From: an uncultured Alphaproteobacteria bacterium
GTDB lineage: Bacteria > Pseudomonadota > Alphaproteobacteria > CAAGCB01 > CAG-977
DNA: 49,256 nt
Direction of reading: 5' to 3'
Assembly (NCBI GenBank): GCA_944390195.1
Contig: CALXOZ010000016.1
Location: 1-49,256, forward strand
Part shown: in pieces, positions 17,289 through 24,549 of the stretch
Layout of the letters: every line of letters begins with the position of its first letter
Position numbering within the stretch: the stretch's first letter is position 1
Position numbers and translations under genes: made by a program
The notes under the pieces: model-generated
Databases searched by the model: none
Told to the model about the DNA's origin: nothing
Seen by the model: only the letters and a program-made list of their open reading frames with translations

Positions 17289-18515
17289 ATGAGCGAAATC
17301 TTATTAAACATTATGTATGCGGGGGCTTACATTGAAAACGATAATATCGGACATGAAATTATCAATCTTTTCAAGTCTGATAACGGCAAAAACTATATTT
17401 ATGCAATGCCGTATGGAACTGTGGCGGAAAGTCATAACGATAAAATTAAATCAGTTTTGCTTGTTCGTCGTTGCACCGCCAATACATTGGAAGTCTTGGC
17501 AAAAACGGATGGAAAATTAAAACAGAGATTAATGGAATCTTTTGGCAGAACGGATAAAAACAAAGAAAAAGCCAAAGCCAGAGATATACAGGTAAAAGAG
17601 ATCCAAGACGAAAAAATTACATATGGCGGCAAATATCTGCATGAAATCTTTGGAAAGAACAATACGAATGACAGGGATATTTATATCACCTTTGAAGCGG
17701 AACACGTCGTTAAGCCCAAAGAACCCATTTATTTGACGACGGATGAAAAGCTGATCGGTCAGAAAAATTATTATTTTCTGTCGGATATTCAGTTTCCAAG
17801 GCAAAGTATGAAAGGCTATTTATCGACCGAAACCAACAAGGCTAACTATGATTTAGTTATGGATAAAATCATCAATAACGCCGATTTGTGGGGAGAACGC
17901 ACACGCAAGGTCAAAATACGTTCTTTGAATGAAAAAGACGAAGAAATGACCTTTTTAAAAATCATTGGCAAAGAATATGACGAATTGTCCTATTCCAATA
18001 TGTTGGCATACTTCTTTCAATATGCGCCGGAAACATTTTGTCGTTTTGCAAAAGACGTTTTAGGGATGGATTTCAACACTGATTTTACAATCGCCCGTGA
18101 GCAAAATAACATAGATTTGCTGATAACGGATGAAAAGAACGCCTTGGTGATAGAAAACAAGATAAAATCCGGCATCAACGGAATTAAGGACAAGGACGAA
18201 ATTGATAATAATCAGCTGTTAAAATATCGGGATTATGTTTATGAACAGTTCCCTATTCAGAAAAAGAAGTTTTTTGTTCTTTTGCCGAATTATAGTCATA
18301 TTGACCTTGAAATGCTGGATAAATCAAAAGAATACAAAACCATCAATTACAGCGATCTTTTTGTTTTTTATCAAGAACAGGCGGCTCAATTTAAAGAAAT
18401 CAAATTCTTTTTCAATGAGTTCATCGCCGCATTAAAGAAACAATCAGTAATGGTTGATAACAGCCTTGAAGATGAGATGTATCGCCGTTTCAGTAAGACA
18501 ATTAAAGAAGCTTAA
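17289..18515 (+). CDS. PD-(D/E)XK nuclease-superfamily protein with an uncharacterised N-terminal domain
   Basis: The 408-residue protein has two parts. Residues 1-200 are of unknown fold. Residues about 225-400 look like the PDDEXK_4-type nuclease: SNMLAYFFQ helix, then IDLLITDEKNALVIENKIKSG giving the metal-binding Asp (about 275) and E-x-K (about 288-290), then NQLLKYRDYVYEQF and KKKFFVLLPN. Such domains occur in DNA-restricting or phage-defence proteins; direct activity is inference. AAGGAG lies 10 nt before the ATG. It is preceded by the folded stretch at 16985-17195 and converges with a WYL-domain regulator, a family often beside defence genes. A terminator hairpin follows. Confidence 0.75.
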   Translation: MSEILLNIMYAGAYIENDNIGHEIINLFKSDNGKNYIYAMPYGTVAESHNDKIKSVLLVRRCTANTLEVLAKTDGKLKQRLMESFGRTDKNKEKAKARDIQVKEIQDEKITYGGKYLHEIFGKNNTNDRDIYITFEAEHVVKPKEPIYLTTDEKLIGQKNYYFLSDIQFPRQSMKGYLSTETNKANYDLVMDKIINNADLWGERTRKVKIRSLNEKDEEMTFLKIIGKEYDELSYSNMLAYFFQYAPETFCRFAKDVLGMDFNTDFTIAREQNNIDLLITDEKNALVIENKIKSGINGIKDKDEIDNNQLLKYRDYVYEQFPIQKKKFFVLLPNYSHIDLEMLDKSKEYKTINYSDLFVFYQEQAAQFKEIKFFFNEFIAALKKQSVMVDNSLEDEMYRRFSKTIKEA

Positions 18516-18531
18516 TTTTTCTTCTTTGGTG

Positions 18532-18561
18532 AACCGTCCGCTTTATCCGAAGCGGACGGTT
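18532..18561. terminator. Hairpin between the convergent nuclease-like and WYL genes
   Basis: AACCGTCCGCTT (18532-18543) pairs perfectly with AAGCGGACGGTT (18550-18561) over a 6-nt loop, 16 nt after the nuclease stop. The U run is weak (TTATATA). It also falls inside what was once the 3' end of the WYL gene. Confidence 0.6.
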
Positions 18562-18593
18562 TATATAATCCGTCACATCTGGCTTGAGCTTCC

Positions 18594-18700
18594 GCCACTT
18601 GATCCCAAAAATTTTCAGGTTCTATAACCTTATGGCTAAATTGACATTAACACCTGATACAGCCACTTGATCCCAAAAATTTTCAGGTTCTATAACCTTA
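18594..18700. repeat. 39-bp direct repeat (18594-18632 and 18662-18700) with 29-bp spacer
   Basis: The two 39-bp copies are identical and lie 68 bp apart. Both encode, on the minus strand, KVIEPENFWDQVA of the WYL protein; the intervening 29 bp is unique. Because 68 is not a multiple of 3, the duplication shifts the frame at the protein's C-terminus. Confidence 0.9.
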
Positions 18701-19644
18701 ACGGAATTGCCCCACATTTTTAAATGCCATCCCATTTCCAAGATTCCGGCGGCTGTAAAAGTAACGACATATTTTCCGTCTTCGGTTCTTTTACCTTTTT
18801 GACTCGGATGAAATATAAAACGCTCGGCTTCATCTGCGACCTCTTTGCTAAACTCCCATGTCGTTGTTATTGTGTCACCGTGCCAAGCTCCGAATGATTC
18901 TTTTGCAAAATCCTCCAATTTAAAATTTTTTTCAAATTCAAAAGATTCCTCTAAAACCTTAACATCTTTCATTTGGGAAACAATACATTGTTTAGGTTTT
19001 TGGTTGGGTTCTTTTGAAACAAAATAATGGTTTCTTTCACCATAGATGATTCCATACGGACGAACGATTCTTGGCTTTTCCTCTGTTTTATATGAAAATT
19101 TTAACTTACGCATTTTTAGTAGAGCGTCTTTGATTTTTTTTATCGTTTCAGGATCATTTATTATCTTCGGTTTTGGCATACAAACAAAATATTGGCTTTT
19201 TATCAATGCATCGGCATCTATTTCATAACGTATTTTTTTTAAATTATCATATGAATTTAAAATCTTACTTTGGATAAGAGAAACTCTTTTTGCATCGTCA
19301 TACAAACATTTGTCATCAAGTGCTTCTACTGCTAAGCCAAGAGAACGAAGATCGTCCTCATTTATATAGATCAAATCATCAAGTTGTTTTGACCTGTTTA
19401 TTTTATACTGATACTCGCGAGGATTTATGTCTGATTTCTTCGTTATTAAATCAAAAAAAGAATATTTAAGCATTTTTATGATACGTTTTGCGGTTCTATT
19501 AGAACACCCCATTTTCGCCTGAATCTCTTTTAATGTCATACCCTCTGTTTTTGAGGTCATTTCTAAAACCAGATCGAACATGTCAATGAGTTTCCCGTAC
19601 ACCATGTCTTTTGTCTTTTTTTTCTTTTCTTCGTTTTTTTTCAT
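18622..19644 (-). CDS. WYL-domain transcriptional regulator with altered C-terminus
   Basis: The 340-residue protein has an N-terminal helix-turn-helix (about 30-65, MTLKEIQAKMGCSNRTAKRI), a WYL domain (about 170-240, with IVRPYGIIYGERNHYFVS) and a WCX-like C-terminal part. WYL proteins sense nucleic acids or nucleotides and often repress defence loci (BrxR and CapW are studied examples). AAAGGA precedes the ATG. Oddity: after KVIEPENFWDQVA the frame continues as VSGVNVNLAIRL and stops, whereas a second copy of the repeat just downstream continues, in another frame, as AEAQARCDGLYKPSASDKAD to a stop at 18512. That tail fits a normal WCX ending, so the present C-terminus is probably a mutated form. 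Confidence 0.85.
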   Translation of the reverse strand: MKKNEEKKKKTKDMVYGKLIDMFDLVLEMTSKTEGMTLKEIQAKMGCSNRTAKRIIKMLKYSFFDLITKKSDINPREYQYKINRSKQLDDLIYINEDDLRSLGLAVEALDDKCLYDDAKRVSLIQSKILNSYDNLKKIRYEIDADALIKSQYFVCMPKPKIINDPETIKKIKDALLKMRKLKFSYKTEEKPRIVRPYGIIYGERNHYFVSKEPNQKPKQCIVSQMKDVKVLEESFEFEKNFKLEDFAKESFGAWHGDTITTTWEFSKEVADEAERFIFHPSQKGKRTEDGKYVVTFTAAGILEMGWHLKMWGNSVKVIEPENFWDQVAVSGVNVNLAIRL

Positions 19645-19867
19645 AAGAAATCCTTTCAGATATGGTGCTTTAAGTCTGTGTCATCTCTAATTTATCAGAA
19701 ACGCCAAAGCTCTTAAACTTTTTTTCAAAAGCGCGAAAATCGGCTGTTTTCTTCAAAAAAGCAGAGTTCTTTCATAGAGAAAATTCACTTTGTATTATAT
19801 AATAGGACACAAATTGGCCCTCTTGGCTGATATGCTTATTTATAGCAAACAAAAAGGAGAAACGCTG
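19645..19867. other. Intergenic region between divergent WYL and 19868 genes
   Basis: About 220 bp, AT-rich. It must hold both promoters, and a WYL autoregulatory site is likely here, but I see no clear inverted repeat. Confidence 0.35.
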
Positions 19868-20365
19868 ATGTCAGAGAAAAAAGAGGGGCTTATTAGCAGG
19901 TTTTACAAAGTAACGGAAACGATCAGGGAATTAGAGGCCGAACGAGAAAAACTTGACGTTGAAATCATCCATTGCACGGATGAAGAAGACAAAGCGTTTA
20001 TCATTAAAAACCGGAAAAAGCTTTTGTCCATATATCGAAAATACCATCCTGATTTTTTTAAAAAGTTTGTGGTGTCTTGTTTCCAGTTGCGTATTCAATG
20101 GGTTAAATGGTGCTCTCCCGTAAGGCGGAGCAATATTTTGCTGTATGATTTGTTGAAGATATGGGATGAAGGGTTCGTTTACAAAGGAAATCCCGTTATT
20201 TCGGTCGAAATAAATTTCTCTGTACCGATTATTCAATTTATCAATGAAAACAACGTTATTGAATCGGTCAGAGAGCCAAACATCGAAAAATATCGTAATA
20301 TCTTGGAAAAACTGCCGCCTTGTCTTCAATGGACGGAGCGATCGGTTTCCGACCTCGTGATTTAA
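19868..20365 (+). CDS. Uncharacterised 165-residue element protein
   Basis: Start chosen at ATG 19868, where AAGGAG lies 10 nt upstream; a longer in-frame frame from 19790 has no signal. The N-terminal 50 residues form a charged coiled coil (KVTETIRELEAEREKLDVEI); the remainder is globular, aromatic and basic. No family recognised. A 16-nt gap to the next gene, with AAGAGGAGG inside it, indicates co-transcription with the 20382 gene. Confidence 0.6.
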   Translation: MSEKKEGLISRFYKVTETIRELEAEREKLDVEIIHCTDEEDKAFIIKNRKKLLSIYRKYHPDFFKKFVVSCFQLRIQWVKWCSPVRRSNILLYDLLKIWDEGFVYKGNPVISVEINFSVPIIQFINENNVIESVREPNIEKYRNILEKLPPCLQWTERSVSDLVI

Positions 20366-20381
20366 AAAAGAGGAGGACAAA

Positions 20382-21215
20382 ATGGCTTTTTGGAGAACCG
20401 GAGGCTTTTTTTGGAGGATCAGCGGAGGATTTGATAGCCTTTATGTATGGCTGTTCGGGGATTTTATCCGTCTGCATTTATCAAAAGGTTATGACTGGCA
20501 GATTGAAATAGAAATCAAGACGAGTAAGCATTGGTGGATTTACGGAAATATTGATTTTGCTGAGTTTGAAAAGAGTTGTTTTTTTCATTTGAGCAGTCAC
20601 CGGACGCATCCTTTCAGTATAGGGGTGAATTTATTCGGACTGAATATGGTCTTTAACTGGGGAGACGGCCGGCATGACGGCTATGACGAACACCTTGACA
20701 AATACTATGATTATGAACCGTTGGCAAAGGCTCATCCCGATTGGGATTTTCAAAAACTTGACGCGCTGATCCCTTATAGTGTCCGGAAACCGGAAGTTTT
20801 TAAAGAATACTGTGTATCCCGCAGAATACATGTTTACGCCAACGATACGGAGAACAACAAACACGCCCTTGCCGTTGAATTCGCATTGCCGTTTCTGCGT
20901 TATCTGAAAATATCGTTCAAACGACCGTGGGGATATGCTAAATGGTTTGGAATGGAGTTTTGGGCGGCTCACACGATCGGCATAACGTTTTCTTTATTTA
21001 AACACGATTTGAAAATTATCTTCGGAAAAAACAATCTGTATAGAACCTCCAACCTGTCAACCGAAAAGGCATTGGATCGCTTTTTAACCCTGAACGGCAA
21101 GCGTAAAATTCCGCTTTCCGATATCAGAGGAGCTTATTGTCATAACAAAGAAGCCTATCGCCTGTTTTGCAGAAAAGTCAGAGAAAGGAAAAAAACAAGT
21201 TTAAATCCGCTTTAA
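20382..21215 (+). CDS. Uncharacterised 277-residue element protein
   Basis: The protein is rich in Trp, Phe and Tyr with no clear membrane span, despite hydrophobic patches near the N-terminus (GFDSLYVWLFGDFIRLHL). Mid-protein GINFLFGL-like strand and NWGDGRHDGYDEHLDKYY segments suggest a beta-rich fold. The C-terminus is very basic (KVRERKKTSLNPL). I know no family. It forms a two-gene unit with 19868-20365. Confidence 0.6.
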   Translation: MAFWRTGGFFWRISGGFDSLYVWLFGDFIRLHLSKGYDWQIEIEIKTSKHWWIYGNIDFAEFEKSCFFHLSSHRTHPFSIGVNLFGLNMVFNWGDGRHDGYDEHLDKYYDYEPLAKAHPDWDFQKLDALIPYSVRKPEVFKEYCVSRRIHVYANDTENNKHALAVEFALPFLRYLKISFKRPWGYAKWFGMEFWAAHTIGITFSLFKHDLKIIFGKNNLYRTSNLSTEKALDRFLTLNGKRKIPLSDIRGAYCHNKEAYRLFCRKVRERKKTSLNPL

Positions 21216-21261
21216 TTTTTCGGAAAAGTGTCGTCTTTTTGTAAAAACAGGAACTTACGAA

Positions 21262-21414
21262 ATGAAACGGAAAAGCCTTAAAAACCGTATGCTTTTGCGT
21301 ATTAAAAAAAGCAATAAAACGGCTTTTATATCTTCGGATTTCTTTGACTTATCCGACAAGGATCAGGTCGGGCGTGTTTTGCGCTTTTTAAGCCATTCAA
21401 CCATTTCATCATAA
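21262..21414 (+). pseudogene. Truncated DUF6088/AbiEi-antitoxin-like N-terminus
   Basis: The 50-codon frame starts KNRMLLRIKKSNKTAFISSDFFDL and goes on to DKDQVGRVLR, the winged-helix opening of DUF6088 proteins, relatives of AbiEi-type antitoxins. Those are usually much longer (roughly 150-200 residues or more); here homology stops near 21384 and the frame then runs antisense through the 3' end of the ankyrin gene to a stop. It is probably a remnant cut when the ankyrin operon arrived. No ribosome-binding site of quality. Confidence 0.55.
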
Positions 21415-22517
21415 TATTGATCTTTAATCATATCCATAAAAGTGAAGCAATTTTCGGGATCATCGTCATAACGACACAAAAAATAAGGATCGGCTCCGGC
21501 CTCAATCAGCATTTTTGCGACCTTAATGCCTGCGTGTTCGTAAGCGCATCCTATCAATGCCGTATTTCCCATACCGTCAACAATGTTCGGATCCGCTCCG
21601 TGTTTCAACAGATACTTGACCATGGAAATATGACCGAACTTAACGGTTTCATGCAGCATTAGCGTACGGCTCGGGCCTTCCCATTCCGTCGTTCTTTTAT
21701 TATAGTTGACATCAACTCCGGCGTTTAGCAACAAATGAAAGGCTTTTATCATTTCCCCCGGTGTCCGGAAACAGTCCGGATCGTCCGGATCATCTAAATT
21801 CGACACACTGATAAAAATAGTCAAATCCCTCCAAATTTCGAGAAGCATTTCTTTTGGCGGCTTTTGTTTTAGAATGATCTTTAAAATCGGAAGCATTTCG
21901 TCATAAGATCCAAGATTATCGCAAAAAAAAGAATTGCTGTCATCTTTAACGGTTATATCGGCTCCGTTATCAATCAGGAACTGAATCATTTTAGGCCGAT
22001 CCGTGAAAAAAAGAGCAGTATATCCATAATTCACTCGGGCGTTTACGTTATATCCCGCTTCAATCAGTTGGCGAACAACCGGCAAAGGACGGTTGAAACG
22101 GACGGCATCCATCAATAAGGTTGACCCGTTAAAACTGGCTAAAGAAGATTCGGGATGAGGAATAAGTTCCGGAGGCAAAGGCTTTTTGGCCGTACAAACC
22201 ATATACCGGATCTGAAACTGTTTTGACAGAGGCACGTTTTCAACAACAGCATTCAGGATTTCAACGTTATTATCACGCTCGTTCAAAAAAGCCGCCTCGA
22301 TAGCGTTTTGTGGCTCTTCGTCCGGATACATCGTTCGATAAAAAACATTCGCTCCGTACCGTAACAGCAGTTTGATTATATCGGGATATTTATGTAACTC
22401 GGCTTGGTAAACCAATTCTTCTTGCAGAGAAGAAATGTCTTCTTCGCCGTTCAAATATTTATAAATTTTATCTTTACACCTCTTGTATTCATATTTTCTA
22501 TCCCATTCTTCTGTCAT
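21363..22517 (-). CDS. Ankyrin-repeat protein (paralogue 1)
   Basis: The 384-residue protein is built mostly from ankyrin-like units: LLMDAVRFNRPLPVVRQLIEAGYNVNAR, GYTALFFTDRPKMIQFLIDNGADI, MVKYLLKHGADPNIVDGMGNTALIGCAYE, VAKMLIEAGADPYFL. These bind proteins; in bacteria they occur in host-directed effectors and in some toxin-linked proteins. There is no signal peptide. Its start overlaps the 3' end of the upstream paralogue by 20 bp. It is the last gene of the antitoxin-doc-ank-ank operon; its 3' end overlaps the truncated DUF6088 frame. Confidence 0.88.
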   Translation of the reverse strand: MTEEWDRKYEYKRCKDKIYKYLNGEEDISSLQEELVYQAELHKYPDIIKLLLRYGANVFYRTMYPDEEPQNAIEAAFLNERDNNVEILNAVVENVPLSKQFQIRYMVCTAKKPLPPELIPHPESSLASFNGSTLLMDAVRFNRPLPVVRQLIEAGYNVNARVNYGYTALFFTDRPKMIQFLIDNGADITVKDDSNSFFCDNLGSYDEMLPILKIILKQKPPKEMLLEIWRDLTIFISVSNLDDPDDPDCFRTPGEMIKAFHLLLNAGVDVNYNKRTTEWEGPSRTLMLHETVKFGHISMVKYLLKHGADPNIVDGMGNTALIGCAYEHAGIKVAKMLIEAGADPYFLCRYDDDPENCFTFMDMIKDQYYDEMVEWLKKRKTRPT

Positions 22518-23634
22518 TTTTATCCTCCTTTTCCAATGATTTTCTTTTGTAGAGCCGGACGATTTCCTGCCAATACGTTTCTTTTGATAACGTATCCGCG
22601 ACGCAATACGTCTTTCCGTCCTTTTTCCATTTCAAAAAAGGATCGGCTCCGGCTTCTATAAGGATTTTCGCAATTTGATATCCGTTTCCGCCGCCGTATT
22701 CCATACCGCAACAGCTCGATAAGGGCGTGTTGTCGTCTTCGTCCACCTGATTGACATTCGCTCCGCGTTTAATCAGGTATTTGACGATTTTAACGTCGCC
22801 GCTGTGCTTTATAACCTCGTTAAGAGCAACGCATGATGTCGCCTTTTCTGAAACACGGTTAACATCCACGCCCGCGTCCAATAACAATTTAAATGCCTTT
22901 ATCGAAACCGCTTTTTTAGAAAACGGCCGACTGATTAAATTATCCCACATACGGTTCTTAGTGACTTCATTCGCTCCGTTTTTTAAAGCCAAAAGAATAA
23001 CGTCAACGGGATTTTCACATTCGCAGATTACGTCAATATACATATCGCCGTCGTTGTCGCGATCGTTGATGTCCGCTCCGCGTTTGACGAGATATTCCGC
23101 CGTTTTAAAATTTTTGTACGCATATCGTAAGACCGTCCATCCGCTTGTGTCGCGGTCTTTATTCAAATCATAATCTTCTGTGCCAATCAGCTGTCGTATA
23201 ACGGACAACGGACGATTAAACCAAACCGCGTCCATCAAAAAAGTTGTGTCTCCTTCAAATTTTGTGTGTCCCCAAGGAACATCATCCTCCGGAATTTTTT
23301 TTGTCGCCGTACAGACAAGATATCTTTTCTGTAAATCACTTGATAACGGGATATCCTCTAAAAGAGCTTTTAAAACTTCCGCATTGCCGTTGCGAAAAAC
23401 AGCGTCAATCGCGTTTATTCCGTCTTTATTGCGTTTGAATATGTCCGACTTCCAATGCAACATCGTCCTGATAAGATACGGATCGTCCGTTGTTTCGGCG
23501 ATTTCGACCATGATCAGATTTCCGTCCTTGTCGGGGGCGTTAATGTCTCCGCCATTGTTCAAAATCTTAAAGACCCGATCTTCGTCATAATTGATTTTAA
23601 AGGTGGTTAGACAAGCTCTTTCATACTTCTGCAT
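22498..23634 (-). CDS. Ankyrin-repeat protein (paralogue 2)
   Basis: The 378-residue paralogue of the downstream protein has the same repeat register: LLMDAVWFNRPLSVIRQLI, AEYLVKRGADINDRDNDGD, AFKLLLDAGVDVNRV, IVKYLIKRGANVNQVDEDDN, IAKILIEAGADPFLK. The shared FLMDAVxFNRPLxVxRQL block and the ENIPLSxxxQxRYxVCTAxKxxP-like region show a tandem duplication followed by divergence. The start overlaps the 3' end of the Doc gene by 14 bp, so its translation is probably coupled to it. No secretion signal is recognisable. Confidence 0.88.
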   Translation of the reverse strand: MQKYERACLTTFKINYDEDRVFKILNNGGDINAPDKDGNLIMVEIAETTDDPYLIRTMLHWKSDIFKRNKDGINAIDAVFRNGNAEVLKALLEDIPLSSDLQKRYLVCTATKKIPEDDVPWGHTKFEGDTTFLMDAVWFNRPLSVIRQLIGTEDYDLNKDRDTSGWTVLRYAYKNFKTAEYLVKRGADINDRDNDGDMYIDVICECENPVDVILLALKNGANEVTKNRMWDNLISRPFSKKAVSIKAFKLLLDAGVDVNRVSEKATSCVALNEVIKHSGDVKIVKYLIKRGANVNQVDEDDNTPLSSCCGMEYGGGNGYQIAKILIEAGADPFLKWKKDGKTYCVADTLSKETYWQEIVRLYKRKSLEKEDKNDRRMG

Positions 23635-24010
23635 TTTTGCGTCCTTTCCTTATCAATGCGGCGAAATCCTCTCTCGTTAAACGAGATGCCGCAAGGTTGA
23701 CAATCGCCTGATATTTTTCATCCTCGGTTAAATTAAAATCCTGTCCGTTCGCCAACAAAAACAGACGGCACGCGATGTAAGACAGTCGTTTATTGCCATC
23801 ACAGAACGGATGATTTTTGACAATGCCGAAAGCGTATTCCGCCGCCAAATCGAATAAATCGGCGTTTTCGTCGTAAAAAGCCCTGTTTTCAGCCCTTGCT
23901 ATCGCCGATTCAAAGGCGTTTTTATCTTTGGTCGCAAAGATTGTCCTATGCGTTTCGGCTATCCGTTCGGCAGCATAAATCAGGATTTCTTTTTCTAAAA
24001 AAACAGTCAT
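23621..24010 (-). CDS. doc: Doc-type Fic-domain toxin (death on curing)
   Basis: The 129-residue protein matches the length of P1 Doc (126). The Fic motif HPFCDGNKR (residues 67-75) has the Doc-specific NKR ending in place of the GNGR of AMP-transferases; Doc phosphorylates elongation factor Tu and stops translation. The helix EYAFGIVKNHPF and RLFLLANGQDFNLTEDE complete the fold. The start overlaps by 4 nt the stop of a small upstream ORF, the typical antitoxin-toxin arrangement. Downstream are two overlapping ankyrin genes, which is unusual for a plain Phd-Doc pair. Confidence 0.88.
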   Translation of the reverse strand: MTVFLEKEILIYAAERIAETHRTIFATKDKNAFESAIARAENRAFYDENADLFDLAAEYAFGIVKNHPFCDGNKRLSYIACRLFLLANGQDFNLTEDEKYQAIVNLAASRLTREDFAALIRKGRKNAEV

Positions 24011-24138
24011 TTCGATAGCCTTTTCAACAGGTTGGCATCTTCTTTCAAAATCCGCTCAAGCATCTGCCTCTGCAGATTTCCCTTGTTTTCTGCCGATTCG
24101 CTTCGATTCGTCTGTTTTTGGGGCATTTTTTCGGACAT
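24007..24138 (-). CDS. Small upstream antitoxin candidate for Doc (43 residues)
   Basis: The ATG at 24138 has GGAGAGG 6 nt upstream, the best ribosome-binding site in this operon. The 43-residue product is hydrophilic and helical, ending LLKRLSK; its TGA stop overlaps the Doc ATG (ATGA). It does not show the N-terminal DNA-binding fold of Phd and is shorter than the 73-residue P1 Phd, but its C-terminal helix could be the Doc-inhibiting part. Call rests on position and size. Confidence 0.6.
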   Translation of the reverse strand: MSEKMPQKQTNRSESAENKGNLQRQMLERILKEDANLLKRLSK

Positions 24139-24402
24139 TTTTTCACCTCTCCACATTTTTTTTCATCATCATTTCAATTTTTATCATAAAGGATATCGGT
24201 GACAGAATATGGAACCGCAAACGACCTTTCTTGGAAATTTTCTTGAAAGAAAAATGAAAGAAATCGCGTAATAAAAAACAAGTATAATATATTATAATTC
24301 AAGAAAAAAGTGTGTTTCAAAAAAAATATTTACATTCTTAAAAATAGGCGTTCCAATAATCAAAGAAAAGCGGCAAAACAATCTGCCGTAATCTAGGAGT
24401 TA
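24139..24402. other. Divergent regulatory gap between the doc operon and the rep unit
   Basis: AT-rich with an ATATTATAAT-type stretch around 24285-24297. It must contain both promoters and possibly a replication origin for the neighbouring initiator-like gene, but I see no iteron series. Confidence 0.3.
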
Positions 24403-24549
24403 ATGGCTATGCAATGAAAGGAAGAATCTGATATTTATTCAGAAGAAACGGTCGATACTATAATAGAAGTGTTGCGGATACTATACAATATTGCCGTAAG
24501 AGAGAAGCCTGAACTGTTAAAGGGGGCGAACGACAATGAAAAAAAATAA
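24403..24549 (+). pseudogene. 49-codon leader ORF with in-frame TGA before the rep-like gene
   Basis: AGGAG stands directly before ATG 24403. The frame reads MAMQ, then TGA (24415-24417), then continues open with well-formed helical sequence (KEESDIYSEETVDTIIEVLR, ILYNIAVREKPELL) to TAA at 24549, overlapping the next gene's start by 14 nt. Protein-like quality after the stop suggests either a recently broken small gene or a short leader peptide. TGA serves as a normal stop in other genes here (flavodoxin, antitoxin), so a reassigned code is unlikely. Confidence 0.45.

Noticed and set aside
24403-24549. TGA read as tryptophan (alternative genetic code)
   Set aside because: Other well-supported genes in the window end at TGA (flavodoxin at 4510-4512, the Doc antitoxin, ankyrin gene 1), so TGA is a stop here.
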